Assembly: GCA_031082285.1 (NCBI GenBank)
Contig: JAVHLK010000041.1
Span: 1 to 43,099 of the forward strand
Reading direction: 5' to 3'
DNA from: Desulfomonilaceae bacterium
GTDB lineage: Bacteria > Desulfobacterota > Desulfomonilia > Desulfomonilales > Desulfomonilaceae
DNA: 43,099 nt
Below are positions 1 through 9,311 of this stretch, piece after piece (positions within the stretch are counted from its first letter, which is position 1; every line of letters begins with the position of its first letter). A program made the translations under genes and the position numbers. The notes below the pieces were generated by a model. The model was not told the DNA's origin. It saw only the letters and a list, made by a program, of their open reading frames with translations, and did no database searches.

Positions 1-848
1 GTCCCCCGGGTGCCGCGCATGTCCACCGGGATACGTTATCACTTGACGTAACGGCGCTGGGGCAGCCGAGGCTCGTCGATCCCGGCATCACCTCTTACGC
101 GCCCGATCCGCTGACCGAGCATTACCGATCGGCGGAGGCTCACAACACGATCCTGATCAACGGCAAAGGTGTGGATCAATCCAAGATCGGATTTCGCGAG
201 CGAGTGACACCTGCAGACGGAAGGATCCACAGGACTCGGCAGGAAGGACTTGAAATCGTATCGGGTCTCTGTGCCGGTCCATGGGAAGGAACCGAAGAGC
301 GGTGCATCCTCGTTCGGACCGTCATGTTCGTAGAGAATGAGTATTGGCTGGTACGAGACGTGGTTTCGGGCACAGGAAGTCTCGACGTAACGACGTGTCT
401 GCAGTTTGCGCCCGGACGCGTGGAGATGGATCACAAGACGTGCATCCTGCGGTTCGTCGACGCACGGGGACCGGGCCTCCTCGTCATTCCTCTCCTGGGA
501 GGCCTTCCGTACCAGGTCGAGATCGCCTCGGGTCTCACCGTCCCTCCAAGAGGGTGGATATCATGGCATGGAACAGACCTTCCGGCCACATCATGCCGGT
601 ACACGACGACCATACCGGCGTCCGCGACGCTCTTATGGCTGCTGATTCCCGTGTTCGGCAAGTCCGCGAACACGGTCGAGGCCCGACGTTGGGATGAAGA
701 CAACACCTTTCGCGTCGAAGTCACCTTCCGTCAAATGCACACGGATCTCATATCGTGGAAGTCAGGGGAGGTCGATTTAGAGATGCCTCATCAGGCCATG
801 TCTCACGAAGGGATACGTTTTTCCCGAATCAGGTGTCGGGACCTGTAA
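1..848 (+). CDS. Heparinase II/III-family protein, C-terminal part (5' end outside window)
   Basis: The reading frame is open from base 3 with no start inside the window, so the gene begins upstream. The first 60 or so residues carry the family's C-terminal hallmark: a GAAHVHRD stretch (equivalent of the usual G-x-H-x-H-x-D), then LVDPGI, then YRSAEAHNTILING, where the 'R-S-x-x-H-N-T' block is typical of heparinase II/III and alginate-lyase-like polysaccharide lyases. The rest is a beta-rich tail of about 220 residues. Such enzymes cleave uronic-acid-containing polysaccharides by beta-elimination; in some bacteria they sit in exopolysaccharide clusters. Substrate cannot be told from this fragment. 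It converges with the next gene, with only 34 bases between the stops. Confidence 0.8.
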   Translation, partial: PPGAAHVHRDTLSLDVTALGQPRLVDPGITSYAPDPLTEHYRSAEAHNTILINGKGVDQSKIGFRERVTPADGRIHRTRQEGLEIVSGLCAGPWEGTEERCILVRTVMFVENEYWLVRDVVSGTGSLDVTTCLQFAPGRVEMDHKTCILRFVDARGPGLLVIPLLGGLPYQVEIASGLTVPPRGWISWHGTDLPATSCRYTTTIPASATLLWLLIPVFGKSANTVEARRWDEDNTFRVEVTFRQMHTDLISWKSGEVDLEMPHQAMSHEGIRFSRIRCRDL

Positions 849-882
849 GCAACCGCCCGGCCGGATTTGATTCCCCCGAAAC

Positions 883-1683
883 TCATCCACCGATTCCCGC
901 ACTGCCGACCAGCGCAAGGAACAAGCCGCTCACCACAACTCCGCAGCACAGTATGAGAGGAAGGAACACGGCGGCCGCGGATCGGGCGGTGCTGATCCCT
1001 TGGACTTCCCGCACCCCCACGATAAGAAGGTATGTTTTCCACGCCAGAGCAATGAAACCGCCGATAATCGGTACGGCATTCAACAAGTCCGCGGCGGACG
1101 AATAACACACGATCCGGAACGTGGCCTCAAAATCCCTATTCGCGCCGCCGACCAGGAACAGAGCGGCCTGCAACAACAGGGTCCAGAGAAAGACGCCTAT
1201 GATGACTATCGGAGGAATCAACAGTCCGATAAGGACCATGGCGCCTCCCGAGAGTCCGCTTTGCGAAAAAAACGGGTTCGGGAAGGCCATCCCTGAAACA
1301 TAACCGGCCATATTACCGACGGTCTGAAATATGAGTGCATAGAGCAGCGGATTGAGCAGTCCGCCCTTCAAGGGCAGCCTCGAGAAGAATTCCGTGGGAG
1401 AGAACAGGCTTTGTTGAAGAGATTGCAGCAACCCCTGAAAAAAACCGAGGTGCTCCAAATCTTCCCACGGCGTGTACGGAACGTGGATCGGATCGTGATC
1501 CGTACCGGAGGAAAAGGATTCGGAACGATGGTCCGAAGCCGGTTCTTCAGAGGCGAATTCCCGATCGCTTTGCTCGTCGTGCAAGGGTTGTCCACAGAAA
1601 GTGCAGAACCGTTGACCCTCGAGGGGTTCATACTCCTGACCGCAATGGGAGCACTTCACTCCGATCTCCTTTCTCTCGGCCAT
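883..1683 (-). CDS. Zinc-ribbon / Yip1-domain membrane protein
   Basis: 266 residues. An N-terminal zinc ribbon has two CxxC knuckles (C11-C14 and C27-C30, 'CSHCGQ' and 'CTFCGQ'). An acidic, hydrophilic linker of about 50 residues follows, then 'PWEDLEHLGFFQGLLQSL' and four to five hydrophobic segments from about residue 110 to the end, the layout of Yip1-domain (PF04893-like) proteins. It is probably an inner-membrane protein with the ribbon in the cytoplasm; no enzymatic function is evident. It starts immediately after the stop of the PP-loop gene, so the two are likely translated from one message. Bacterial Yip1 proteins are poorly characterised and I infer no role. Confidence 0.75.
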   Translation of the reverse strand: MAERKEIGVKCSHCGQEYEPLEGQRFCTFCGQPLHDEQSDREFASEEPASDHRSESFSSGTDHDPIHVPYTPWEDLEHLGFFQGLLQSLQQSLFSPTEFFSRLPLKGGLLNPLLYALIFQTVGNMAGYVSGMAFPNPFFSQSGLSGGAMVLIGLLIPPIVIIGVFLWTLLLQAALFLVGGANRDFEATFRIVCYSSAADLLNAVPIIGGFIALAWKTYLLIVGVREVQGISTARSAAAVFLPLILCCGVVVSGLFLALVGSAGIGG

Positions 1684-2745
1684 CTAACGGATCATGTGGG
1701 CTTCAATCCAGTCATCCTCGGCAACGTCGGTCACGCTGATTTGCCGCTCGCCGGCATCCGTTTCACGGATTCCGATCAGGTCTCCGCGTGAAGCCGGTCT
1801 GGAATACCGGCGCAGAATGCTCGCGATTCTCGTCTCCTCTTCGGGTTCCGGTCGCCCCGACGCCCATACAAGAGGTCCCGGGAATCCGACGGGAAAGAAC
1901 ATCACGCCGGCGGGTGCCGATCTTTCGAGACGCACGTTTTCCTTTTCGTTGCGGCACACGACTATCTTCAGCCCCGCGCGAAGCCTGATATGCCTGCCGA
2001 AGCGCAAGAGATCCAATTCATCCTGGGACGGCTCATTCGTATCATCAAGCAGATCCTGAAGTCTTCTTGAATATATCTTATCCGTGAGCAAACATCCTCC
2101 GGCGGGAGTCGAGTACCCTTGAAGGCCGATTTCTTCTGCCATCTTCAGCTGAATCTTTCGTCCTCTTCCCGAGATGCCGAGGAACCTCCCCCTGTCGAGG
2201 ACCCCGACCTTTTCGGGCAACGACTCGGGAAGAACTTGAGCGGAAAGAGGGCGCACCACGATTCCGTCACATCCGGCTTGCTTTTCTATGAATCGGATGG
2301 TGTGCTTGCGCTGAGACATGGGGCGTTGCCCGGCCACTTCACCGGTGACGAGGAAGGAAGCGCCGATCTCTTCCATGAGTTCTCTTGCCTTCACCAGGGT
2401 GTAAATTCGGCAATCCACACAGGGATTCAAATTCTTGCCGTGCCCGTGCTTGGGATTTCGGATCAACTCCAAGAAGTCGCGTCCCTTTGGTCGCAGCACC
2501 AGCGGAACCTTGAGCTGACGTACCAGGTTGCGCACCGGGGAATCCTCATCCTCTATGTCGAGTGGTGAAAAGAACGAGGTGAAGTGTACCGCGGTAACGT
2601 CTATACCCTGCTTTTTTACGAGATGGATCGCGAGGGCGGAATCCAACCCGCCGGACACTAGAGCTACGGCCTTGCGGTTGATTTTGTTCTCTCCCGCCGG
2701 GGGGTCTTCAAGGCGATCGGGTAAGGGAGATTTCTCTGCACTCAT
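1684..2745 (-). CDS. PP-loop ATPase, tRNA 2-thiolation-like (MnmA/ThiI-related) with DUF814-like tail
   Basis: 353 residues from the ATG at 2745, preceded by GTGGAG; an upstream TTG at 2841 extends the frame but lacks a Shine-Dalgarno. The ATP-pyrophosphatase PP-loop is SGGLDS (residues 31-36). A CxxC (C109-C112, 'NPCVDC') sits next to the thiolase-like core, followed by 'FLVTGEVAGQRPMSQ'. A further cysteine lies in 'PAGGCLLT'. The C-terminal 100 residues ('LLRFGRHIRLRAG...') resemble the NFACT-R/DUF814 nucleic-acid-associated domain. Proteins of this layout are usually annotated as tRNA (5-methylaminomethyl-2-thiouridylate) methyltransferase-like; the likely chemistry is adenylation and thiolation of a tRNA base, but it is not classical MnmA and substrate is unproven. 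It lies between AMMECR1 and the Yip1 gene. Confidence 0.75.
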   Translation of the reverse strand: MSAEKSPLPDRLEDPPAGENKINRKAVALVSGGLDSALAIHLVKKQGIDVTAVHFTSFFSPLDIEDEDSPVRNLVRQLKVPLVLRPKGRDFLELIRNPKHGHGKNLNPCVDCRIYTLVKARELMEEIGASFLVTGEVAGQRPMSQRKHTIRFIEKQAGCDGIVVRPLSAQVLPESLPEKVGVLDRGRFLGISGRGRKIQLKMAEEIGLQGYSTPAGGCLLTDKIYSRRLQDLLDDTNEPSQDELDLLRFGRHIRLRAGLKIVVCRNEKENVRLERSAPAGVMFFPVGFPGPLVWASGRPEPEEETRIASILRRYSRPASRGDLIGIRETDAGERQISVTDVAEDDWIEAHMIR

Positions 2746-2864
2746 ATGGGCTCCACAAGACGTCTCGGAGGTTAGAGGGGCGGCTTCATGCAGCCGCGGG
2801 AAGCAATCGTGCCGCTCGGGATGGTGAGAAGCTGCGATCAAGACGGAAATTCCACGCGGCTTCC

Positions 2865-3434
2865 TCAGAATACATCGGCTGAGAACACGTAAATTTCCGT
2901 GTCATCGTCCATCCACGCATTACCGGGCAGTCCGGCCTTCCGACAGGTCTCCTGGAGAAAGGTTGTGCGATCCCAGTTTCGTTCCGCGGCCACTTGGGGC
3001 AGGAGGAGGCCCGACAAGAAGCCTTTTCTGATCATAATTCCGTGTGTGCCCACTTGCACCTCTTCCGGATTGTCTATTTGCCGCAGTGGGGTCAACACGG
3101 AGATCTCGACGTCCAAGTACGGTAATTCGTCCTCCGTGACCGCTCGAAATCTGGGGTCCCGAAAGGCCGCGGCCTGAGCCATTTCCTCAACCGTCTTGTA
3201 GAGGGGTTCGTCGGCCTGAAGAGACCCTATACAGCCGCGAAGCATTCCTTTCTTATACAAACTGACAAAGGCGCCGTAAGGCTCTTCGAGCTTTTTCGAG
3301 GAAGCCGACAGATAGGGAAGCGGTTTTCCACTACTCTTTGCCTCGATGACGCTGCGCGCAATTCGGAGAAGTTCCGCCTTCTCCTCATTGGTCAGGCCCA
3401 GATCCGTACCGACAAGCTTCTTATTCAGCGACAT
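2865..3434 (-). CDS. AMMECR1-domain protein
   Basis: 189 residues, ATG at 3434 preceded by a strong purine-rich ribosome site (GGAGAAGAGG). The family signature LRGCIG is clear, flanked by 'GAFVSLYKKG' and 'AAAFRDPRF'; the C-terminal 'W-D-R-T-T-F-L-Q-E-T-C' region also fits. AMMECR1 proteins are conserved from archaea to humans with unknown biochemistry; in bacteria they often occur with a Memo-like protein and a radical-SAM protein (AmmeMemoRadiSam). Neither partner is beside it here, so it stands alone between argC and the PP-loop gene. Confidence 0.88.
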   Translation of the reverse strand: MSLNKKLVGTDLGLTNEEKAELLRIARSVIEAKSSGKPLPYLSASSKKLEEPYGAFVSLYKKGMLRGCIGSLQADEPLYKTVEEMAQAAAFRDPRFRAVTEDELPYLDVEISVLTPLRQIDNPEEVQVGTHGIMIRKGFLSGLLLPQVAAERNWDRTTFLQETCRKAGLPGNAWMDDDTEIYVFSADVF

Positions 3435-3711
3435 CCTCTTCTCCCTTCCGGTGCCGGCTTACCTCAGTGCTCCGTTTCCTTGATACGGTGTCGAATTCAC
3501 GTCAATCATCCCTGCGCGGAGGGACGAAGAAATCTCGGCGCGACCATGCGTGATCGAACTCAATAAGCGGACTACCCGGAGCGTTTTCACGGCTCGTTCC
3601 TCGCCCCTCGTGTGTTACATCAGAACATGCCGTCTCCATACGGATGCTTTCCGTGACGTGTTCCGTGCGAATGGTCTCGCTCGTCTCCCTGTCGGGCCAA
3701 ACCTTCCAGCG

Positions 3712-4770
3712 TTACGGGAACAAAGAGGTGCCGGCGAGCCCCTCCGTATCGGCCAGTCCCATCATGATGTTCATGTTCTGCACGGCACAGCCGGACGCAC
3801 CCTTGGTAAGGTTGTCCAGCCCGGTCATCACAATTGCCAGATCGGTGCGTTCGTCCACTTCGACGGACACGTGACACTGGTTCGACCCTCGTACCCTCGC
3901 GGTGTCGGGATAGGCGCCCTTGGGAAGAAGCGTCACGAAGGGCTCATTTCGATAACGATCCGCGTACAGATCTCTCAGTTCGTCCGTGGAAATCTTTTTC
4001 CTCACGGGGACGTAGATTGTGCTCACCATCCCGCGGCTGACGGGAATCAGGTGCGGCGTGAACCTTACCTTGACCGTTTGACCGGCCAGCTTGCCGAGTT
4101 CTTGTTCCATTTCAGGTATGTGACGATGACGCGTGACGCCGTACGGTTTGAAGCCTTCCCCCGCCTCGCAGAAGCTCGTATTGAGCTTGGCTCCTCTCCC
4201 GGCTCCGGAAATGCCCGACTTGGAATCCACGATGGGACGAGTGCAGTCCACCCGCTCGTCATTCATAAGCGGTGCAAGACCGAGAATTACGGTCGTCGGG
4301 TAGCACCCGGGATTGGCTACGAGATCCGCGGTCGCAATGGCTTCTCGGTAAATTTCCGGTAAACCGTACACGGCTCTGGAAAGGAGATCCGGGTCCTTGT
4401 GGGGGCCGTACCACTTTGCGTACACATGCTCGTCCTCTAATCTGCAGTCCGCGGACAAGTCCACAACTTTGAGGCCGGCATCTAGAAGAGGCCGAATACA
4501 ACCCGCGGACTCGCCATGTGGAAGGGCCAGGAAAGCCAGGTCGGCTTGCGGGTCAAGCAACAACTCCTCGATCGTCGTCAAGGGAAAGCTCTTTGCCGCG
4601 GGAATGAACGGAAACACTTCATCGACTCGTTGTCCCGCCCAGTTCCTGGAGCTCCCGCCGACTATGACGGCTCTCGGGTGAGTTGACAAGAGGCGTATCA
4701 GTTCCATCCCGGTGTAACCGGTAACGCCGAAGATCAACGTTCTGATTGAATGTTCCTCAACGTTCGTCAT
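3712..4770 (-). CDS. argC: N-acetyl-gamma-glutamyl-phosphate reductase
   Basis: 352 residues, the usual family length. Reduces N-acetylglutamyl phosphate to the semialdehyde with NADPH in cytosolic arginine biosynthesis. The N-terminal Rossmann motif is 'GVTGYTGMELIRLL' (residues 15-28), and the catalytic cysteine C156 lies in NPGCYPTT. 'HRHIPEMEQEL' and 'TPHLIPVSRGM' are further family blocks. The ATG immediately follows the TAG of guaB, so translation is likely coupled to guaB, an unusual pairing of purine and arginine genes. Downstream, about 280 bases without a clear gene separate it from AMMECR1. Confidence 0.96.
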   Translation of the reverse strand: MTNVEEHSIRTLIFGVTGYTGMELIRLLSTHPRAVIVGGSSRNWAGQRVDEVFPFIPAAKSFPLTTIEELLLDPQADLAFLALPHGESAGCIRPLLDAGLKVVDLSADCRLEDEHVYAKWYGPHKDPDLLSRAVYGLPEIYREAIATADLVANPGCYPTTVILGLAPLMNDERVDCTRPIVDSKSGISGAGRGAKLNTSFCEAGEGFKPYGVTRHRHIPEMEQELGKLAGQTVKVRFTPHLIPVSRGMVSTIYVPVRKKISTDELRDLYADRYRNEPFVTLLPKGAYPDTARVRGSNQCHVSVEVDERTDLAIVMTGLDNLTKGASGCAVQNMNIMMGLADTEGLAGTSLFP

Positions 4771-6228
4771 CTAGGTGTCCAGTCGATAATTAGGGGCTTC
4801 CTTCGTAATCACCACGTCGTGAACGTGAGATTCTTTGAGGCCTGCTGCGGTAATGCGTGCGAACTTGGCTTTGAGCCTCAGTTCATCCAGGTTCCCGGCA
4901 CCCAGGTAACCCATTCCGGCCTGGAGTCCTCCCACCAATTGGGTGATGGAATTTGCCACCGGTCCTTTGGCCGGAACCATTCCCACGATGCCTTCCGGAA
5001 CCAGCTTCTCGTCCTGAGTTTCCTCATGTCTGCCATAGCGATCGCGGGAGCCTTCCCGCATCGCTTCCAGCGAACCCATGCCTCTGTATGACTTGTACGA
5101 TCGCCCTTGATACAGCACAAGTTCGCCGGGACTCTCATCCGTTCCCGCCAGCAGCCCGCCGATCATTACGGTGTGGGCTCCTGCGGCCAGAGCCTTGGTG
5201 ACATCACCGGAGAACTTAATGCCGCCATCCGCGATAAGCGGCACCCCCAGTTTCTCTGCAGTCCGGGCACAGTCCATAATGGCGGATATCTGCGGTACCC
5301 CCACTCCGGCCACGATCCTCGTCGTGCATATGGATCCGGGGCCCACTCCTATCTTGACGCCGTCTGCCCCGGCTTGAACCAGGTCCTTGACCGCGTCCCC
5401 GGTCGCGATGTTTCCGCCCACAATCTGGAGGTTGGGGAAATTCCGCTTCAAAATACTAATGGTCTCGAGGACATTCTTGGAATGACCATGCGCGGTATCC
5501 ACGACCACCACGTCCACGCCTCGGGAAACCAGAGCGTCCACCCGTTCTTCCCGGTCGGGGCCCACCCCTACCGCGGCGCCCACTCGAAGGCGACCTCTCT
5601 CATCCTTTGCGGAATCGGGGTACATGATTGCTTTCTGAATATCCTTTATCGTAATGAGGCCCTTGAGGCGGTAGTTCTCATCAACGACCAGGAGTTTCTC
5701 GATACGGTGTTTATGAAGCAGCGCCTTGGACTCTTCGATGCCGATCTTATCGTCAACGGTGACCAGGTTTTCGCGGGTCATGACCTCCTCGACCTTGAGG
5801 TCCAGATTCTCGACGAAGCGTAGGTCACGATTCGTCAAGATTCCCTCCAGATGTCCGTTCACGGTGACCGGGACCCCGGATATGCTGTATTTTCTCATGA
5901 TGTCCAAGGCATCGGATATCTTCCGATCGGGACCGATGGTAATGGGATCCACGATCATACCCGATTCGGAGCGCTTTACGCGATCGACTTCTCTGGCCTG
6001 CTCCTTAATCCCCAAGTTTCTGTGAATTATTCCGATTCCGCCTTCACGTGCCATGCTGATCGCCAGCCGGGATTCGGTAACCGTGTCCATGGCGGCACTT
6101 ACAATGGGCATGTTGAGGGATATGCCCCGGGTAAGCCTCGTACCGACGTTCACCTCCGACGGGAGGATCTCCGACCTGCACGGTATGAGAATCACGTCAT
6201 CAAAAGTCAACAACTCCTGTATTGCCAT
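4771..6228 (-). CDS. guaB: IMP dehydrogenase
   Basis: 485 residues, full length. Oxidises IMP to XMP with NAD+, the committed step to GMP. Present are the N-terminal '[10 protein letters not shown]', a tandem CBS pair (about residues 90-205) inserted in the TIM barrel, GGNIATGDA, and the active-site loop [11 protein letters not shown] with the covalent-catalysis cysteine C301. The flap region carries '[11 protein letters not shown]'. It follows sppA by 52 bases and runs straight into argC, so sppA-guaB-argC is probably one transcript. Confidence 0.97.
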   Translation of the reverse strand: MAIQELLTFDDVILIPCRSEILPSEVNVGTRLTRGISLNMPIVSAAMDTVTESRLAISMAREGGIGIIHRNLGIKEQAREVDRVKRSESGMIVDPITIGPDRKISDALDIMRKYSISGVPVTVNGHLEGILTNRDLRFVENLDLKVEEVMTRENLVTVDDKIGIEESKALLHKHRIEKLLVVDENYRLKGLITIKDIQKAIMYPDSAKDERGRLRVGAAVGVGPDREERVDALVSRGVDVVVVDTAHGHSKNVLETISILKRNFPNLQIVGGNIATGDAVKDLVQAGADGVKIGVGPGSICTTRIVAGVGVPQISAIMDCARTAEKLGVPLIADGGIKFSGDVTKALAAGAHTVMIGGLLAGTDESPGELVLYQGRSYKSYRGMGSLEAMREGSRDRYGRHEETQDEKLVPEGIVGMVPAKGPVANSITQLVGGLQAGMGYLGAGNLDELRLKAKFARITAAGLKESHVHDVVITKEAPNYRLDT

Positions 6229-6280
6229 GAGAGCGTCTCCATTCCTTGCGGCATCATCGAATTAGGTATGGCTGCTGCGC

Positions 6281-7189
6281 TTACCGAATTGTCGGCGTGC
6301 GATGGATCAACCGAGATTGGTCGGCTATCCCGGTGAACGCGTTCGTGACCGATTCCAGGAACAGGTCCAAATACCCGTCCCAGCGCTTCTTCGGATAGAC
6401 AAGCTCCATCTCGTCGGTGATTCCGGCACGCTTACCGGCAATTTTCACTGCGTCATAAAAGTTTCCTATGGTATCGACCAGTCCCATCTCTTTGGCTTTT
6501 GCTCCGGTGAAAAAGCGCCCGTCCGCAATAGTACGAAGCTTGGCCTCATCAATCTTGCCTTTGCGTCCTTTGGTGACGTCCTTGATAAACTGTTCGTGAA
6601 TCTCCTCTGCAAAGGTCTCGAGGATCTTCCTTTCTTCATCGGTCAGTGGTCGAACCGAAGAGCCTATATCCTTGTATTTGCCGGCTTTGATGACGTTTAC
6701 GTTGACTCCGATGTGACGGATCAGCTCCTGCAAATCCGCCAGAAACATGATGACTCCGATGCTCCCGGTGATGGTGCCGTCGGAGCAGACGATCTCGTCG
6801 GCCGCGCTTGCGATGTAGTAGGCCGCGGACGCCCCGACGGTTTCCATTGACGCCACGATCGGCTTCTTTTTACCGGTTTTCCTGATTTCACGGTAGATTT
6901 CCTGAGCCGGAGCCACGGCTCCTCCCGGAGAATTAATCCGCAGAACGATGGCCTTGACGGAAGACCGCTTGCCGAAACGTCGTAACTGTTTCAGTGTTTC
7001 GTCCGATGAAGCGACCGTTCCTTCTATCTTGATCACTCCGATCTTCTTTCCGAAGCCAAACATGTTGCCCAAGCCGCCGGCTTCGCCGTCGGAGTCGTAC
7101 AGGGGAGACACCATCAGCGCGACCACCACGAAGACCATCATCAGGCAGAACAGGAAAAGTATTGCCAGGCCGGCCCTGGATTTCTTCAT
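6281..7189 (-). CDS. sppA: Signal peptide peptidase SppA (short form)
   Basis: 302 residues, the length of the single-domain SppA of Gram-positives and many deltaproteobacteria rather than the 600-residue E. coli form. An N-terminal membrane anchor (residues 8-28) places the protease domain in the periplasm, where it degrades leftover signal peptides. The Ser-Lys dyad is visible: S121 in 'VGASAAYYIA' and the lysine of 'GKYKDIGS' (about residue 173). 'INSPGG' forms the oxyanion region. It is the first gene of a run with guaB and argC. A TTGACA lies about 50 bases upstream of the start region, but spacing to a -10 box (TATGAT, 14 bases) is too short for confidence. Confidence 0.95.
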   Translation of the reverse strand: MKKSRAGLAILFLFCLMMVFVVVALMVSPLYDSDGEAGGLGNMFGFGKKIGVIKIEGTVASSDETLKQLRRFGKRSSVKAIVLRINSPGGAVAPAQEIYREIRKTGKKKPIVASMETVGASAAYYIASAADEIVCSDGTITGSIGVIMFLADLQELIRHIGVNVNVIKAGKYKDIGSSVRPLTDEERKILETFAEEIHEQFIKDVTKGRKGKIDEAKLRTIADGRFFTGAKAKEMGLVDTIGNFYDAVKIAGKRAGITDEMELVYPKKRWDGYLDLFLESVTNAFTGIADQSRLIHRTPTIR

Positions 7190-7614
7190 GGGACGTCTCC
7201 CGCCGCGTGATTGTGTTTAATTATCAGTATGTTGATCATATGTACCCTTAAAATTGTCAAACATTAGCAGAATTCGCGTCCCCTCGCAAGATGAGTTCCG
7301 GGCACGCCTCAAGGAAGAGCCGGAGCGCAAAGGGCGCAAGCGTTGCTTGTCCGCTCTTGCTCTAACCCCCCGTGGAAGACATATATTTCACTATGAACGT
7401 ATCGGATGGGGCAATTGAGCAAGCAACCGAAATACTTCCGATTTGGCAGTTTTGCCACACATGTTGCTGCGTAGATCGGGGACGAAATCTACCGTCGGGC
7501 TGAATTACCGCAATGTAAGGCATCGCATGACCGTCGTTTCGAATGCGACACAATGAAAGGCCAACCGGCCAACCCCGGCCGATCGGGGAGCGCCAACGCC
7601 TCAAGCCTTTGAGT
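7190..7614. other. Intergenic stretch without a recognisable gene
   Basis: About 425 bases between the end of the acyl-CoA dehydrogenase gene and the start of sppA. The first 70 bases are AT-rich and should hold the sppA promoter. Small open frames on the minus strand here have no protein-like features. Near 7560-7590 there are GC-rich inverted repeats (CCCCG/CGGGG and GGCC-GGTT-GGCC) that could act as a transcription end for the long operon to the right, but no clear run of T follows. Confidence 0.5.
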
Positions 7615-8769
7615 TCAAACAGTGAACTTGCCAAGGTGACGGCCGATGATCATTCGCTGCACTTCCGACGTGCCTTCAACGATCTGGAGGATCTTGGCGG
7701 CCTTGTAATACCGGGACACGGGATATTCTTCCATGAAGCCGTACCCGCCATGAATCTGATACGCGTCGCTCGCCACCTTTTCGGCCATTTCGGAGGCAAA
7801 GAGCTTTGCTGCAACCGCCTCAAAAGTGTGGGGACGCCCCTGGTCTTTCAGCCATGCGGCCTTGAGGTACTGGTTTCGAGCCAGCTCGATGGCAACGGCC
7901 ATGTCCGCCAGTTTGAACTGCACTGCCTGGTGCTCGAAAATGGGTTTGCCGAACTGCCGACGCACCTTTGCGTATTCGAGAGCTTCATCCAGGCAGGCTT
8001 GTGCAAGACCGACCGCCATCGCTGCGATGGAGATTCGACCGGTTTCCAGTACCGACAAATGTTGCGCGAATCCTCGCTTAGGGTCCCCGAGAAGGTTTTC
8101 CTTGGGTATGCGGCACTCGTCGAGAATCACCTCGTGTGTTGCTGAGGCATTCCAAGACATTTTGCGATATCGTTTCCCCAGTTTGAAACCGGGGACGTCA
8201 GTGGGAACGATGAAGGTCGATATGACGCTCCGTTGCGTTGCCGTACCCGTCTTGGCCGCGACAAGGAGCACGGAGGCGTTCTTCAGACCAACGTTCGTGA
8301 TGAACTGCTTGGTGCCCGTGAGCACCCATTCGTCGCCGTCCAGGACCGCCGTGGTTCTGACCGAACCGGCGTCAGACCCGGAATCGTGTTCCGTAAGGCC
8401 AAATGCTCCTATGGCCGTGCCCTGGGCTATTGGCACAAGCCATTTGCGCTTCTGCAACTCAGTGCCGAATACGAAGAGTTCTTGCCCCACAACACTGGTT
8501 GTAACGTCCAATAATGCCCCCAGCGTGATGTCGCCGCGGGAGATCTCCTCGAGACAGACGTGGGTGCCGACCCAATCTCCTCCGCTGCCGCCATACTCTT
8601 CAGGGAACGGGATACCCATGATACCCAATTCACCCATCTGTTGGATGATGTCATAGGGGTACTCTCCGGTAGCTTCCATCTTTTCCGCCCGGGGAGCGAT
8701 GACTTCTCGAGCGAATGAGCGGGCCATATCGCGGATCATCCTATGTTCTTCGCTCAAATCGAAATTCAT
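7615..8769 (-). CDS. Acyl-CoA dehydrogenase
   Basis: 384 residues from the ATG at 8769 (GGAGAG seven bases upstream); an in-frame extension to 8862 has no ribosome site. FAD-dependent alpha,beta-dehydrogenation of an acyl-CoA, passing electrons to ETF. Typical blocks are 'GAFGLTEHDSGSDAG' (about 121-135), 'RRQFGKPI' and 'IHGGYGFMEEYP'. The catalytic base is E365 in 'VEGTSE', the position found in short- and medium-chain and butyryl-CoA types rather than the shifted glutamate of isovaleryl-CoA or long-chain dehydrogenases. It is the last gene of the TetR-liv-ligase-beta-oxidation run. With the SDR, thiolase and DUF35 genes just upstream it parallels the bbsG/bbsA/bbsB/bbsC-D content of benzylsuccinate beta-oxidation operons, but the exact substrate is unknown. 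Confidence 0.93.
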   Translation of the reverse strand: MNFDLSEEHRMIRDMARSFAREVIAPRAEKMEATGEYPYDIIQQMGELGIMGIPFPEEYGGSGGDWVGTHVCLEEISRGDITLGALLDVTTSVVGQELFVFGTELQKRKWLVPIAQGTAIGAFGLTEHDSGSDAGSVRTTAVLDGDEWVLTGTKQFITNVGLKNASVLLVAAKTGTATQRSVISTFIVPTDVPGFKLGKRYRKMSWNASATHEVILDECRIPKENLLGDPKRGFAQHLSVLETGRISIAAMAVGLAQACLDEALEYAKVRRQFGKPIFEHQAVQFKLADMAVAIELARNQYLKAAWLKDQGRPHTFEAVAAKLFASEMAEKVASDAYQIHGGYGFMEEYPVSRYYKAAKILQIVEGTSEVQRMIIGRHLGKFTV

Positions 8770-8903
8770 AACAATCTCTCCGGGGCGACGGATGGGTCGT
8801 GTGGAATGGGGCCGCCTCGATACTCCGGTGGGTTGTGAGTCGCCATGGCGCCTGGATTCCATCCATGAAACGAGCTCGGGTATTCTTTGGTTTCCCGCCG
8901 ATG

Positions 8904-9311
8904 TTACGTGAGTTCAAAGGTCAGTACCACGCCTTCGACGCCCGACTCCGAGGGCTTCAACGGAAGAACCTTTGAACCTACGATAACCTTCTTATTCATG
9001 AGATCCATTCCTGCCGATGCCGCATCAACCCCAACGAGGTTGCCGAGCACCCAGGGCCCTTCGTCGAGTTCAACCAGAGCGACTATATAAGGAGGGGTGA
9101 AGCCCTCAGGTCCCACCCGTATGACGGTAAACGTCCTTATCGATCCTTTGCCGGCAAAGGAAGTCCTTGACAGTCTTGTGCTCCCACACGCCGTACAGAC
9201 GGCCGAGGGAGGGACGATTCCTTCACCGCATTCCTCGCACTTGAGCCCCGGCAGTTCCCCTTCAGCCAGGCCCTGCTTGAACTCGTGAAAAGTCAGGGGA
9301 TAGGAGCCCAT
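8904..9311 (-). CDS. DUF35 zinc-ribbon/OB-fold acyl-CoA-binding protein, thiolase partner
   Basis: 135 residues. A rubredoxin-like zinc ribbon, 'CEECG' and 'CTACG' (about residues 25-42), is followed by an OB-fold with 'GKGSIRTFTVIRV' and 'PPYIVALVELDEGP', the standard DUF35 (PF12172/PF01796) arrangement. Family members form complexes with SCP2-type thiolases or HMG-CoA synthase (for example BbsA with the thiolase BbsB, and the archaeal acetoacetyl-CoA thiolase complex) and channel acyl-CoA. Here it starts directly at the stop of the thiolase gene, which supports a stoichiometric complex with it. Confidence 0.9.
   Translation of the reverse strand: MGSYPLTFHEFKQGLAEGELPGLKCEECGEGIVPPSAVCTACGSTRLSRTSFAGKGSIRTFTVIRVGPEGFTPPYIVALVELDEGPWVLGNLVGVDAASAGMDLMNKKVIVGSKVLPLKPSESGVEGVVLTFELT

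Noticed and set aside
3435-3711. Protein-like minus-strand reading after the argC stop
   Set aside because: The frame continues for about 60 codons after argC but has no start, no family pattern and skewed composition; treated as spacer.
7190-7260. TTGACA upstream of sppA as a consensus promoter
   Set aside because: The nearest good -10 (TATGAT) is only 14 bases away; not counted as a feature.
7362-7634. Minus-strand open frame of 90 codons beside the acyl-CoA dehydrogenase
   Set aside because: No recognisable motif, no ribosome site, and it overlaps the end of the real gene.
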